From contig CAKZUP010000005.1 of NCBI GenBank assembly GCA_937922945.1, positions 1 to 33,123 on the forward strand: a DNA stretch of 33,123 bases, read 5' to 3'. The position numbers and the translations under genes are program-made. Below the pieces are notes generated by a model. It did not search any database. It was not told the origin of the DNA and saw nothing but the letters and a program-made list of their open reading frames with translations. Shown in pieces: positions 1 through 8,229 of the stretch (within the stretch, counting starts at the first letter, position 1; the number at the start of each line of letters is the position of its first letter). The stretch comes from an uncultured Granulosicoccaceae bacterium. Its GTDB lineage: Bacteria; Pseudomonadota; Gammaproteobacteria; Granulosicoccales; Granulosicoccaceae.

Positions 1-1121
1 AGCTTGCGTATATCCAATGGATCTTTATTCAATGCATAAGCGATTTCATCAATCACCGCTTCCATCGCCATCATACCCTGTGGACCGCCAAAGCCTCTAA
101 AGGCCGTATTCGATACGGTATTCGATTTGCACCTTAAACCGGTTATTGACACATCGCTTAAATAGTAGGCGTTGTCGCAATGAAACATCGCTCTGTCGAC
201 GATGGCATCGGATAAATCCGGCGAGTGTCCACATTGGCCTGCAAGCGTGTGCTGTATACCGGTGATGAGTCCATCGTCATTAAACCCGACTTCGTATTGG
301 TTATAGAACGGGTGGCGTTTACCCGTCATGCACATGTCGTCTCGTCGCGATAAACGGCAATTCACCGCTTTACCAAGACGACGGGCAAACAACGCAGCGA
401 ATGCTGCCATTGCCGCGCCTTGTGTTTCCTTACCACCGAAACCACCACCCATGCGTCGTGTAACGATGGCAACCTTATTCATCGGCACACCCAACACACC
501 GGCAATAAGATGCTGGGCTTCGGTTGGATTCTGATTGGACGAGTAAACAGTCATACCGCCGTCTTCTTCCGGTACGGCAAGCGCTACTTGCCCTTCCAGA
601 TAGAAATGCTCCTGACCGCCAATGTGCTGCTCGCCGCTTATCGTGTTAACCGCAGTTGCAATGGCAGACTTGGCATCCCCGCGCTGCATACTGTGCGAAG
701 GCCTGACGTAAATTGCTTCAGCAACGGCCTTTTCCAAGCTGAGTAACGGTGTTTTTTCGTGGTATTGAATATCAGCGAGTTTTACTGCCTGCTGAGCAAG
801 CCGCATCGAGGTTGCGGCCACAGCAAAAATAGCTTGCCCTAAAAATGCGATGTCTTTTTCAACCAACAAGGGGTCGCCGGGGAAAACCGGGCCGATATCG
901 GTTAAGGCCGGCAAATCAGCGAAACTCAATACGTCCACAACGCCTGCGGCCGAACGAACCGCATCGAGGTTAATCGATTGAATACTGCCATGCGCAATAG
1001 CTGAACCACCAATAGCCACGAACAACTGACCGGCAACCGGTGGCAGATCATCAACGTAGCGAGACTGCCCTGTTACGTGTTCGCGTGCACTGTCGTGTGC
1101 CTGTGAACTACCCGCCGACAT
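1..1121 (-). CDS. xdhB: xanthine dehydrogenase, molybdopterin-binding large subunit (partial)
   Basis: This open frame starts at the ATG at 1121-1119 and runs off the left edge, so only about the first 373 of an expected 750-800 residues are present. The large subunit carries the Mo cofactor that oxidises hypoxanthine to xanthine and xanthine to urate. The translation shows family motifs in the right order: GGQEHFYLEGQ, RRMGGGFGGKE and FRGFGGPQGM, the Mo-cofactor-contacting glycine loops. The start lies inside the end of xdhA (14 bp overlap), which implies translational coupling. The operon probably continues leftwards, often with xdhC in relatives, but that is outside the window. Identity is very secure from the motifs and the xdhA neighbour. 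Confidence 0.95.
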   Translation of the reverse strand, partial: MSAGSSQAHDSAREHVTGQSRYVDDLPPVAGQLFVAIGGSAIAHGSIQSINLDAVRSAAGVVDVLSFADLPALTDIGPVFPGDPLLVEKDIAFLGQAIFAVAATSMRLAQQAVKLADIQYHEKTPLLSLEKAVAEAIYVRPSHSMQRGDAKSAIATAVNTISGEQHIGGQEHFYLEGQVALAVPEEDGGMTVYSSNQNPTEAQHLIAGVLGVPMNKVAIVTRRMGGGFGGKETQGAAMAAFAALFARRLGKAVNCRLSRRDDMCMTGKRHPFYNQYEVGFNDDGLITGIQHTLAGQCGHSPDLSDAIVDRAMFHCDNAYYLSDVSITGLRCKSNTVSNTAFRGFGGPQGMMAMEAVIDEIAYALNKDPLDIRK

Positions 1122-2574
1122 AATCACTCACATGCACGGCAGCACCGACATCGTGTATGGAAAGATAACACCGCTTGAGAAGATTCTCGGCAACTTTAGC
1201 TCTGTACTCAGCACTCGCTCGCGCATCGCTGATGGGTGAGAAGTCTTTTTGCAATGCAGCCATTGCGTTGTTCAGGCAGGAATCGTCTAACGTTGCATTC
1301 TCTAACACCTTTTCCAGGTTGGTAGCGCGCGCGGGGGTTGCGGCCATGCCACCAAACGCCACGCGTGCCTGAATAACTTTATTCTGTTCCATCTGCAAGC
1401 AAAACACGGCACAAACGGCAGAGATATCATCGTCTAATCGTTTGGATACCTTGTACACAAACACCCGTGTATCCTGCTCGGGCACGGGTACGTGAACAGC
1501 GCGTAAGAACTCATTATCTGCCAATGTCGTTTGTTTATAACTGACGTAAAAGTCGTTGATGTTCACCATTCTGCGCGTATCGCCACACTGCAACTCCAGC
1601 GATGCGTTTAGCGCCATAAGTAACGGCGGCAAGTCACCGATTGGGGATGCGTTAGCAATGTTGCCACCAATGGTTCCCTGATTACGTACCTGCTCCGACC
1701 CGAATCGCAGCATCATTGCTTCAGTTGAAGGCAACATTTTTTTCAATGCCTGCATGCAACGCGTGAGTGAAACAGCCGCACCAAACTCGACATTGGATTC
1801 ATTGGTTTTTATTTTTACCAGCTCTGGTACATGCTTAAGATAAATAATCTTGTCTATGTCGTTAAGCTGCTGCGTGACTTCCAGCGCCATGTCGGTACCA
1901 CCTGCCAACAAACGTGCTTCAGGATACTGAATACGATACCTGCCCAACTCGGCAGCATTTGCGGGAATTAAAAAGCGCGGGTGCATTGGCAAGCGACGGT
2001 GAATATCTTTCAAGGCTTTTATGGTTTGCTTTTCAGCTGCGTCGAACGTATCCGGCTTATGCGCTTGCAGGGCTTTTATGCTCGCGCGTTTTATCGGTGC
2101 ATAACCCGTACAACGACACAAATTGCCGCCAAGATACTGGTCGATTCGATGATGAAGCTTTTCGGTATCATAGCGTAACTGTTGCGCGTCTTTATTATGA
2201 TAAAGCGCAAACATCGACATGATAAATCCGGGCGTGCAAAATCCGCACTGCGCGCCATGTTCATCGATCATGGCCTGTTGCACGGGGTGCAGCTTATCCC
2301 CTACTGCAAGGTCTTCTACTGTTATCAATTGTTTGCCGTGTAACGAGCCAACGAATGTGATGCAACTGTTCACCGACTCGTAACGCAATGACACTTCATC
2401 GTCTTGTCTTTGCAGCGATGCCAAAACGACCGTGCAAGCGCCGCAATCACCAGACCCGCAGCCCTCTTTGGTACCTGTCTTTTGCTGCTCCTCCCGAAGC
2501 CACGCCAGAACCGTGATATCGGCGCGCTGATTATGCAGCGCGATGGTGTCGTTATTAAAAAGAAATCGAATCAT
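1108..2574 (-). CDS. xdhA: xanthine dehydrogenase, small (2Fe-2S/FAD) subunit
   Basis: The 488-residue electron-transfer subunit of xanthine dehydrogenase. The N-terminal plant-type 2Fe-2S domain has Cys39, Cys44, Cys47 and Cys71 (EGCGSGDCGACTVV, then NSC). The second, all-helical 2Fe-2S domain has Cys110, Cys113, Cys153 and Cys155 (CGFCTPG and NLCRCTGY). The FAD domain follows, with LLAGGTD at about 222-228 and GGNIANASPIGD at about 303-314. All eight cluster cysteines are present, so the subunit should be functional. The start ATG overlaps the ade stop (ATGA), and the 3' end overlaps the xdhB start, so the three genes form one translationally coupled operon. Electrons would pass from the Mo centre of XdhB through both clusters to FAD and NAD+. 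Confidence 0.96.
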   Translation of the reverse strand: MIRFLFNNDTIALHNQRADITVLAWLREEQQKTGTKEGCGSGDCGACTVVLASLQRQDDEVSLRYESVNSCITFVGSLHGKQLITVEDLAVGDKLHPVQQAMIDEHGAQCGFCTPGFIMSMFALYHNKDAQQLRYDTEKLHHRIDQYLGGNLCRCTGYAPIKRASIKALQAHKPDTFDAAEKQTIKALKDIHRRLPMHPRFLIPANAAELGRYRIQYPEARLLAGGTDMALEVTQQLNDIDKIIYLKHVPELVKIKTNESNVEFGAAVSLTRCMQALKKMLPSTEAMMLRFGSEQVRNQGTIGGNIANASPIGDLPPLLMALNASLELQCGDTRRMVNINDFYVSYKQTTLADNEFLRAVHVPVPEQDTRVFVYKVSKRLDDDISAVCAVFCLQMEQNKVIQARVAFGGMAATPARATNLEKVLENATLDDSCLNNAMAALQKDFSPISDARASAEYRAKVAENLLKRCYLSIHDVGAAVHVSDYVGG

Positions 2575-4376
2575 GAAGCGCTTGAGACAAATAAATCGGT
2601 TTTAGAAAACGTGGTTACATCGATTAACCCAACATCGGAGATACGCAGTGCCGGGATAACAACCAAGGCCAGCAAGGAGTGCTGCATATACGCATTGTTA
2701 AGCTGACACCCGCAATGCGCCATCGCTTCAACCATGGCATCAGCCTTGGCTGCAACCACTTCAGCTCTTTCATCCGACATTAAACCCGCGATAGGTAACT
2801 CCACCAGCGCCAGCTCTTCACCCTCACAAAATACCGTTATGCCACCGCCGACTTCAGCCAGACGATTGGCAGCCAGAGCCATATTGTCGCGATCGGTGCC
2901 AACCACAATCATATGGTGAGCATCGTGCGCCACAGTGGATGCAACGGCACAGGGCTTGTTATACCCGAACCCGGATACAAACGCATTGGTCACGCCACCG
3001 GTAGCACGATGACGCTCAACAAGCGCTATCTGACACACATCGGCGGCGCGATCGATACTCACCACGCCATTGGATACCGCAAGCTTTGCTTCCAAGGCTT
3101 GCGTGGGCGCTTGATTTTCAATAACCCCGATAACTCTTGCATTAACGCTGGTTGCGTTTGCCGGCGCTTTGATTTCAAAATCACTGGCTTGCAGAGTCTG
3201 ACCCAGATGCACCGTGTTACGCGAGCTCTGTGGATACGTTGCCGGAGGTATGTCAACGCTTAGCGTGCCTTCGTTTGCCAACAGCTCGCCCCGAGCAATA
3301 ACCTGCTCGATGGGCAGGCTGGCAAGGTCACTTGAAATAATTACATCGGCACGCCTGCCAGGTGTAATGGAACCAAGATCACGCTCAAGACCAAAATGTT
3401 GCGCTGTATTCAGTGTGGCCATTTGAATGGCGGTGATGGGTGGTAAGCCCTGTTCAATGGCGTGCCGAACCACGCGATTCATATGACCATCGTTTATGAG
3501 TGTGCCGGAGTGCGAATCGTCAGTGCACAGAATAAAATTGCGCGAATCCAGCCCTTGTTCGGTGATGGCTTTAATTTGCGGAGCAACGTCATACCACGCT
3601 GAACCCAGACGTAACATGGCGCGCATGCCTTGCCGCACTCGCGCCATCGCATCTTCCATTCTGGTGCCTTCGTGATCATCGGCCGGACCGCCTGCCACAT
3701 AGCCATGAAACGGCACACCAAGATCAGGCGATGCGTAATGACCACCAACGGTTTTACCAGCCAGTTGTGTTGCTGCGATTTCACCCAGCATCTTTTCATC
3801 GCCTGCCGCTACGCCTGGAAAATTCATCACCTCTCCCAACCCGATAATATTCGGCCACAGCATGGCCTCTTGCACGTCTGCCACACCAAGCTCTGCACCA
3901 GCATGTTCCAGCCCGGGCGCAGAAGGCACACAACTGGGCATTTGCACGAACACATTGATGGGTAAGGCCAATGCCTCGTCGTGCATCAGACGCACACCAT
4001 CAAGGCCAAGCACATTGCCAATTTCATGCGGGTCGATAAACATGGATGTGGTGCCGTGTGGAATAACGGCTCGAGCAAATTCGGTGACGGTGACCATGCC
4101 GCTTTCAACGTGCATATGGGCATCGCACAAGCCGGGCACCAGATAGCGGCCGTCGGCTTCAATAATTTGGGTGCTCTGCCCAATGGTATGGCTGGCATCG
4201 GGGCCCACATACGCAAAGCGGCCAGCGCTTATGGCAATACTGGTATCAGGAATAATTTCGCCGGAATGCACATTCACCCATTTACCGCCGCGAATAACCG
4301 TATCAGCGGGCGTGCGGCCCATAGCAACGTCAACCAGTGTTTTCGCGCTTTTCGCCCAGGAATCTATTGTGTTCAT
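2571..4376 (-). CDS. ade: adenine deaminase
   Basis: A 601-residue amidohydrolase-superfamily enzyme that converts adenine to hypoxanthine and ammonia. The metal-binding DAHMHVES motif lies at residues 85-92, followed by FIDPHEIGNVLG (about 113-124) and CTDDSHSGTL. The C-terminal stretch with GFGYNKP, HDAHH and VGTDRDNMALA is typical of the bacterial AdeC family. Length matches the family (about 570-600). It is the first gene of ade-xdhA-xdhB and its stop overlaps the xdhA start by 4 bp, so its product hypoxanthine feeds directly into the dehydrogenase encoded next to it. A GAGG about 11 bp before the ATG is a plausible ribosome binding site. Upstream lies an 11-bp repeat array that may regulate it. 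Confidence 0.95.
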   Translation of the reverse strand: MNTIDSWAKSAKTLVDVAMGRTPADTVIRGGKWVNVHSGEIIPDTSIAISAGRFAYVGPDASHTIGQSTQIIEADGRYLVPGLCDAHMHVESGMVTVTEFARAVIPHGTTSMFIDPHEIGNVLGLDGVRLMHDEALALPINVFVQMPSCVPSAPGLEHAGAELGVADVQEAMLWPNIIGLGEVMNFPGVAAGDEKMLGEIAATQLAGKTVGGHYASPDLGVPFHGYVAGGPADDHEGTRMEDAMARVRQGMRAMLRLGSAWYDVAPQIKAITEQGLDSRNFILCTDDSHSGTLINDGHMNRVVRHAIEQGLPPITAIQMATLNTAQHFGLERDLGSITPGRRADVIISSDLASLPIEQVIARGELLANEGTLSVDIPPATYPQSSRNTVHLGQTLQASDFEIKAPANATSVNARVIGVIENQAPTQALEAKLAVSNGVVSIDRAADVCQIALVERHRATGGVTNAFVSGFGYNKPCAVASTVAHDAHHMIVVGTDRDNMALAANRLAEVGGGITVFCEGEELALVELPIAGLMSDERAEVVAAKADAMVEAMAHCGCQLNNAYMQHSLLALVVIPALRISDVGLIDVTTFSKTDLFVSSAS

Positions 4377-4437
4377 ACGCCCGACCTCACCGTTATCGAT
4401 GTTATTCGCGGTGCTGTTGCGCGCCGCATAGTTGCGC

Positions 4438-4492
4438 GAGTTTCACTAGAGTTTCGCCGGACTTTCATCCGATTTTCACCAGTCTTTGGCCA
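4438..4492. repeat. five 11-bp direct repeats between divergent ade and typA
   Basis: Five head-to-tail 11-mers start at 4438, 4449, 4460, 4471 and 4482: GAGTTTCACTA, GAGTTTCGCCG, GACTTTCATCC, GATTTTCACCA, GTCTTTGGCCA. TTT is kept in all five, and neighbouring units match at 7-8 of 11 positions. One unit equals about one helical turn, so a protein could read every copy from one face. A 7-bp core plus 4-bp spacing is the geometry of PhoB/OmpR-family boxes (for instance CTTTCAT against the Pho-box half CTGTCAT). The array ends 61 bp before the ade start. Regulatory function is inferred. Confidence 0.6.
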
Positions 4493-4561
4493 TGTGGGAC
4501 AGCCGTAGCATGACCACAGCGCAACTTAATCACAATCTGGCCAGATTTATGCAGTCTGCCT

Positions 4562-4592
4562 TTGCCTTAAGCCAGCTTTACTCCGGTATAAT
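4562..4592 (+). promoter_or_regulatory. candidate sigma70 promoter of typA
   Basis: A perfect TATAAT at 4587-4592 has a weak -35 match (TTGCCT at 4562-4567) with a long 19-bp spacer. Transcription from here would start near 4599 and give a leader of about 75 nt before the TTG start of typA. That agrees with the downstream start codon rather than with an upstream ATG at 4486. Confidence 0.45.
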
Positions 4593-4674
4593 TGCGCGTT
4601 TAACGTCGCCCGCTTGGAACTTCCTCCAGCTTCGATCTCCATCGCGCCAAACGCTTGCGCACCAGGAATTACCC

Positions 4675-6498
4675 TTGATTCAGAAATTACGCAACATCGC
4701 CATCATAGCCCATGTTGACCACGGCAAAACAACATTGGTCGATAAGCTCCTACAGCAATCAGGCACGCTGGATTCCCGCCTCGCTCCCACCGAGCGAATG
4801 ATGGACTCCAATGCCATTGAAAAAGAACGTGGTATCACGATTCTGGCCAAGAACACGGCGATTAAATGGAATGATTACCGAATCAATATCGTTGATACAC
4901 CGGGCCACGCCGACTTCGGTGGTGAGGTTGAGCGCGTATTGAGCATGGTCGATTCAGTATTGTTGTTAGTCGATGCTGCTGAAGGGCCAATGCCACAAAC
5001 CCGCTTTGTGACACAAAAGGCGTTTGATATGGGTTTTCGCCCTATCGTTGTTATCAACAAGATCGACCGCGAAGGTGCTCGACCCGATTGGGCGCTAGAC
5101 CAGACTTTCGAATTGTTCGACAACCTGGGAGCGACGGATGAACAACTGGATTTTCCGGTTGTGTACGCATCGGCCATCAATGGTTTTGCAGGTCTTGAGC
5201 CGGGCGTAACCGAAGGCGATATGACACCCCTATTTGAAACCATTATCGATCAGGTTCCAGCACCGGATGTTGACGCAGAAGGTCCGCTGCAAATGCAGAT
5301 TTCATCGCTCGACTACAACAGCTATGTTGGTGTTATCGGTATTGCCCGAATAAAGCGCGGCAAACTGTCACCAAACCAGAGCGTAAAAGTGATTGATCCT
5401 GAAGGCAAACAGCGTTCTGCCAAAGTGCTGCAGGTGCTCGGCTTCCACGGCCTCGAGCGGATTGAAACCAAGCAGGCGCAGGCAGGCGACATTGTTTGTA
5501 TTACCGGTATCGACAAACTGCATATTTCTGACACGCTGTGCGACCCGCTGCACGTCGAGGCACTGCCTCCACTGACGGTCGATGAACCGACTATCAGCAT
5601 GTTGTTTCAACCTAATTCATCACCGTTTGCCGGCAAAGAAGGTAAATACGTTACCAGCCGTAATATCTGGGATCGCTTGCAAACCGAACTACTGCATAAC
5701 GTTGCGCTACGCGTTGAACGCACCGACATGAGCGAAACATTCAAAGTATCCGGGCGTGGCGAACTGCACTTATCGGTTCTGATAGAAAACATGCGTCGCG
5801 AGGGCTATGAAGTCGGTGTTGGCCGTCCTATCGTTATTACGCGCGAAGTTAACGGCAAGACTGAAGAGCCGTTCGAACAAATTACTATCGATGTTGAAGA
5901 GAAGCATCAAGGTGCCATCATGGAAAAGATGGGAGAGCGACGCGCGGAACTTAAAGACATGGTGCCCGATGGCAAAGGCCGCGTGCGCCTCGACTACATT
6001 GCACCAGCCAGAGGCATGATCGGGTTCAGAACCGAGTTTCTTACCGCAACTTCCGGCTCCGGTCTTATTTACAGCGTATTCGATCACTACGGGCCAAAGC
6101 TCGATTTCAGTGTTGGACAACGTCGTAACGGTGTGCTGATTTCAAACGGCACCGGTAAAGCACTTGGCTTCGCTTTGTGGAACCTGCAGGAACGTGGTCG
6201 ACTGATCACGGCTGCCAACGATATTGTGTATGAAGGCCAGATTATCGGAATCCATTCCCGCGATAACGACCTTACGGTGAATTGCCTGAAAGGCAAGCAG
6301 CTAACCAACGTTCGCGCCTCAGGCACGGATGAAAATATCCAGCTGACCCCACCAATTAAAATGACGCTGGAACAGGCGCTTGAATTCATTGACGACGACG
6401 AACTGGTTGAAGTGACCCCCGATAATATTCGCGTACGCAAGAAACACTTGACCGAAAGTGAACGCAAGAAGCATTCGCGTACCGCCAAGGCGAGTTAA
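4675..6498 (+). CDS. typA: ribosome-associated GTPase TypA/BipA
   Basis: A 607-residue translational GTPase related to EF-G/LepA, involved in ribosome assembly and stress growth. The G1 P-loop AHVDHGKT is at residues 12-19, followed by [10 protein letters not shown] (switch I), [11 protein letters not shown] (G3) and NKIDR (G4). The C-terminal TypA-specific part includes [10 protein letters not shown]. The frame stays open upstream to an ATG at 4486, but TypA proteins begin [18 protein letters not shown]. The TTG at 4675 reproduces exactly that start, has AGGA at 4664-4667 seven bases upstream, and gives the usual 607 residues. The upstream extension also contains the likely promoter. The photolyase gene begins 11 bp after its stop and is probably co-transcribed. 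Confidence 0.96.
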   Translation: MIQKLRNIAIIAHVDHGKTTLVDKLLQQSGTLDSRLAPTERMMDSNAIEKERGITILAKNTAIKWNDYRINIVDTPGHADFGGEVERVLSMVDSVLLLVDAAEGPMPQTRFVTQKAFDMGFRPIVVINKIDREGARPDWALDQTFELFDNLGATDEQLDFPVVYASAINGFAGLEPGVTEGDMTPLFETIIDQVPAPDVDAEGPLQMQISSLDYNSYVGVIGIARIKRGKLSPNQSVKVIDPEGKQRSAKVLQVLGFHGLERIETKQAQAGDIVCITGIDKLHISDTLCDPLHVEALPPLTVDEPTISMLFQPNSSPFAGKEGKYVTSRNIWDRLQTELLHNVALRVERTDMSETFKVSGRGELHLSVLIENMRREGYEVGVGRPIVITREVNGKTEEPFEQITIDVEEKHQGAIMEKMGERRAELKDMVPDGKGRVRLDYIAPARGMIGFRTEFLTATSGSGLIYSVFDHYGPKLDFSVGQRRNGVLISNGTGKALGFALWNLQERGRLITAANDIVYEGQIIGIHSRDNDLTVNCLKGKQLTNVRASGTDENIQLTPPIKMTLEQALEFIDDDELVEVTPDNIRVRKKHLTESERKKHSRTAKAS

Positions 6499-6509
6499 GC
6501 ACGCTTAAA

Positions 6510-8072
6510 TTGATGGGTGCATCGGATGCAAAAGCCGTTTGGTGGATAAAACGAGACTTTCGCCTCTATGATAACGAGGCTCTGGTAAGAGCCTTGGAAC
6601 AGTACAACGATGTGCTGGCCCTGTTCATCATCGAGCCCAGCCTATGCCGAGCTCCTGAAACCTCTGCCCTACACTACTACGCGTGGCAGCAAGCAAGCAA
6701 CGACTTGCAAGCACACATTCATGAGCTCGGCGGCCGATTTCTGGTACGTGTGGGAGAATCGGTTGATGTGCTGCAAAGCATCCATTCAAGCTTCGCATTC
6801 AGCGCCGTATTCAGTCACGAAGAAACCGGCTCCGACATCACATTCCAGCGCGATAAACAGGTTGGCAACTGGTTAAAACAGCAAACCATCGACTGGCACG
6901 AATACACTCAAAATGGCGTTATAAGAAGATTAAGTTCGCGTGACGACAGAGCACCCATTGTAAAAGCGCGCTTATTTGATACACCCTGCTTTGCATCGCC
7001 AACCCATGTTCCGTGTTCTGCAAAACTGGACAGCGACGACTGGCCGACATTTGCAAGCGTTAGTGGCAAACCAGATGATGAACGTATTCAATTCAATCGC
7101 CTGCAACGCATTTCAGAACCAGCTGCAACACAAACGCTAAACAGTTTCCTGCATACCCGCGGCTATGGCTACTCCGGTGGTATCTCTTCACCCAACAAAG
7201 CGTTTAGCGCAGGCTCAAGACTCTCAACCCATCTTGCCTGGGGAACAATAAGCTTACGCACCGTGTTTCATGAGTTACACGTAAAGCTACGCGAACTACA
7301 AACATTGAACGACCCGGAAAGTGCGCGCTGGCGAAAAAGTTTAAACGCATTTGAATCTCGCCTGCATTGGCACGATCACTTTATACAACGGTTGGAATCT
7401 GCAACCCGAATGGAAACGCATGCGCTCAACCCGGCATACCAAACACTGGAATACGGCCCGTGCGATGACATTCTTGATGCCTGGTGTAAAGGCACTACTG
7501 GCATACCCATGGTAGATGCAAGCATTCGATGTTTGGCAGCAACGGGGTTTTTAAACTTCCGTATGCGGGCGATGCTAGTGACCACTGCCTGCTTTGGTTT
7601 AGCGCAACCCTGGCAATCGGTTCTTTATCCGCTTGCTGCACTGTTTCTCGACTATGAACCAGGCATTCATATTTCACAAGTACAAATGCAAGCAGGCGTT
7701 GTCGGCATTAATACCTTACGCGTTTACAGCCCTCACAAACAACTTATCGATCAGGACCCTTACTGCCAATTCGTTAAGCGCTGGATACCAGAGCTGCGCG
7801 AATTCAGTGCTGAAGAAATCGGCGAATACGACTCGCGTACATTGGGTGACTATGCAGAACCGATTACCGACATTGCCGAGAATGCCAAAATCATGAAAGC
7901 CCGCGTGTACGCGATAAAACAGAGTGAAGAAGGAAAGCTGGCTTCAACAAAAGTGCTGGCTGAACATGGTTCGAAAAAACCGAGAACGAAGCGCGTTAAA
8001 CACAGCAGCAACGGCATGGAAAAAAAGGCTAAATCGAGCTCAACTCAAATGACGTTTGAATTCGACGATTAA
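6510..8072 (+). CDS. photolyase/cryptochrome-family FAD protein
   Basis: A 520-residue protein with the two-part photolyase architecture. The N-terminal alpha/beta domain opens with VWWIKRDFRLYDNEAL (residues 10-25). The helical FAD-binding domain includes GYSGGISSPNKAFSAGSRLSTHLAWGTISLR cut into its family blocks (about 218-250) and GTTGIPMVDASIRCLAATGFLNFRMRAM (328-355). The C-terminal catalytic-domain block reads VQMQAGVVGINTLRVYSP (391-408) and FVKRWIPEL, not the W-x-W block of classical class I CPD photolyases, so it belongs to a divergent subgroup and the substrate is uncertain. A Lys/Ser-rich tail from about 485 ends in QMTFEFDD. It follows typA by 11 bp. No strong ribosome binding site is visible; ATGATG leaves the first or second ATG possible. 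Confidence 0.88.
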   Translation: MMGASDAKAVWWIKRDFRLYDNEALVRALEQYNDVLALFIIEPSLCRAPETSALHYYAWQQASNDLQAHIHELGGRFLVRVGESVDVLQSIHSSFAFSAVFSHEETGSDITFQRDKQVGNWLKQQTIDWHEYTQNGVIRRLSSRDDRAPIVKARLFDTPCFASPTHVPCSAKLDSDDWPTFASVSGKPDDERIQFNRLQRISEPAATQTLNSFLHTRGYGYSGGISSPNKAFSAGSRLSTHLAWGTISLRTVFHELHVKLRELQTLNDPESARWRKSLNAFESRLHWHDHFIQRLESATRMETHALNPAYQTLEYGPCDDILDAWCKGTTGIPMVDASIRCLAATGFLNFRMRAMLVTTACFGLAQPWQSVLYPLAALFLDYEPGIHISQVQMQAGVVGINTLRVYSPHKQLIDQDPYCQFVKRWIPELREFSAEEIGEYDSRTLGDYAEPITDIAENAKIMKARVYAIKQSEEGKLASTKVLAEHGSKKPRTKRVKHSSNGMEKKAKSSSTQMTFEFDD

Positions 8073-8229
8073 GTTGGCTGAACAAGTTTAACCAGTACAT
8101 CTACTAAGACCGTATCGACCCAAGCAGTACGCCCGAACAGTAGAACTAATCGGCACAATCACCAGAAAATCCATATTCCTGTTGCTGACAATTAGTAGAC
8201 TGACGCCAATTCTATTGCAGGTTCGCACG

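Noticed and set aside
328..746. Plus-strand frames within 328-746
   Set aside because: They are the antisense of the xdhB coding region, which shows full molybdenum-enzyme motifs on the minus strand.
8073..8229. Repeat array built on CAGTA in the spacer after the photolyase gene
   Set aside because: The three CAGTA copies are spaced 32 and 13 bp apart, with no constant period.
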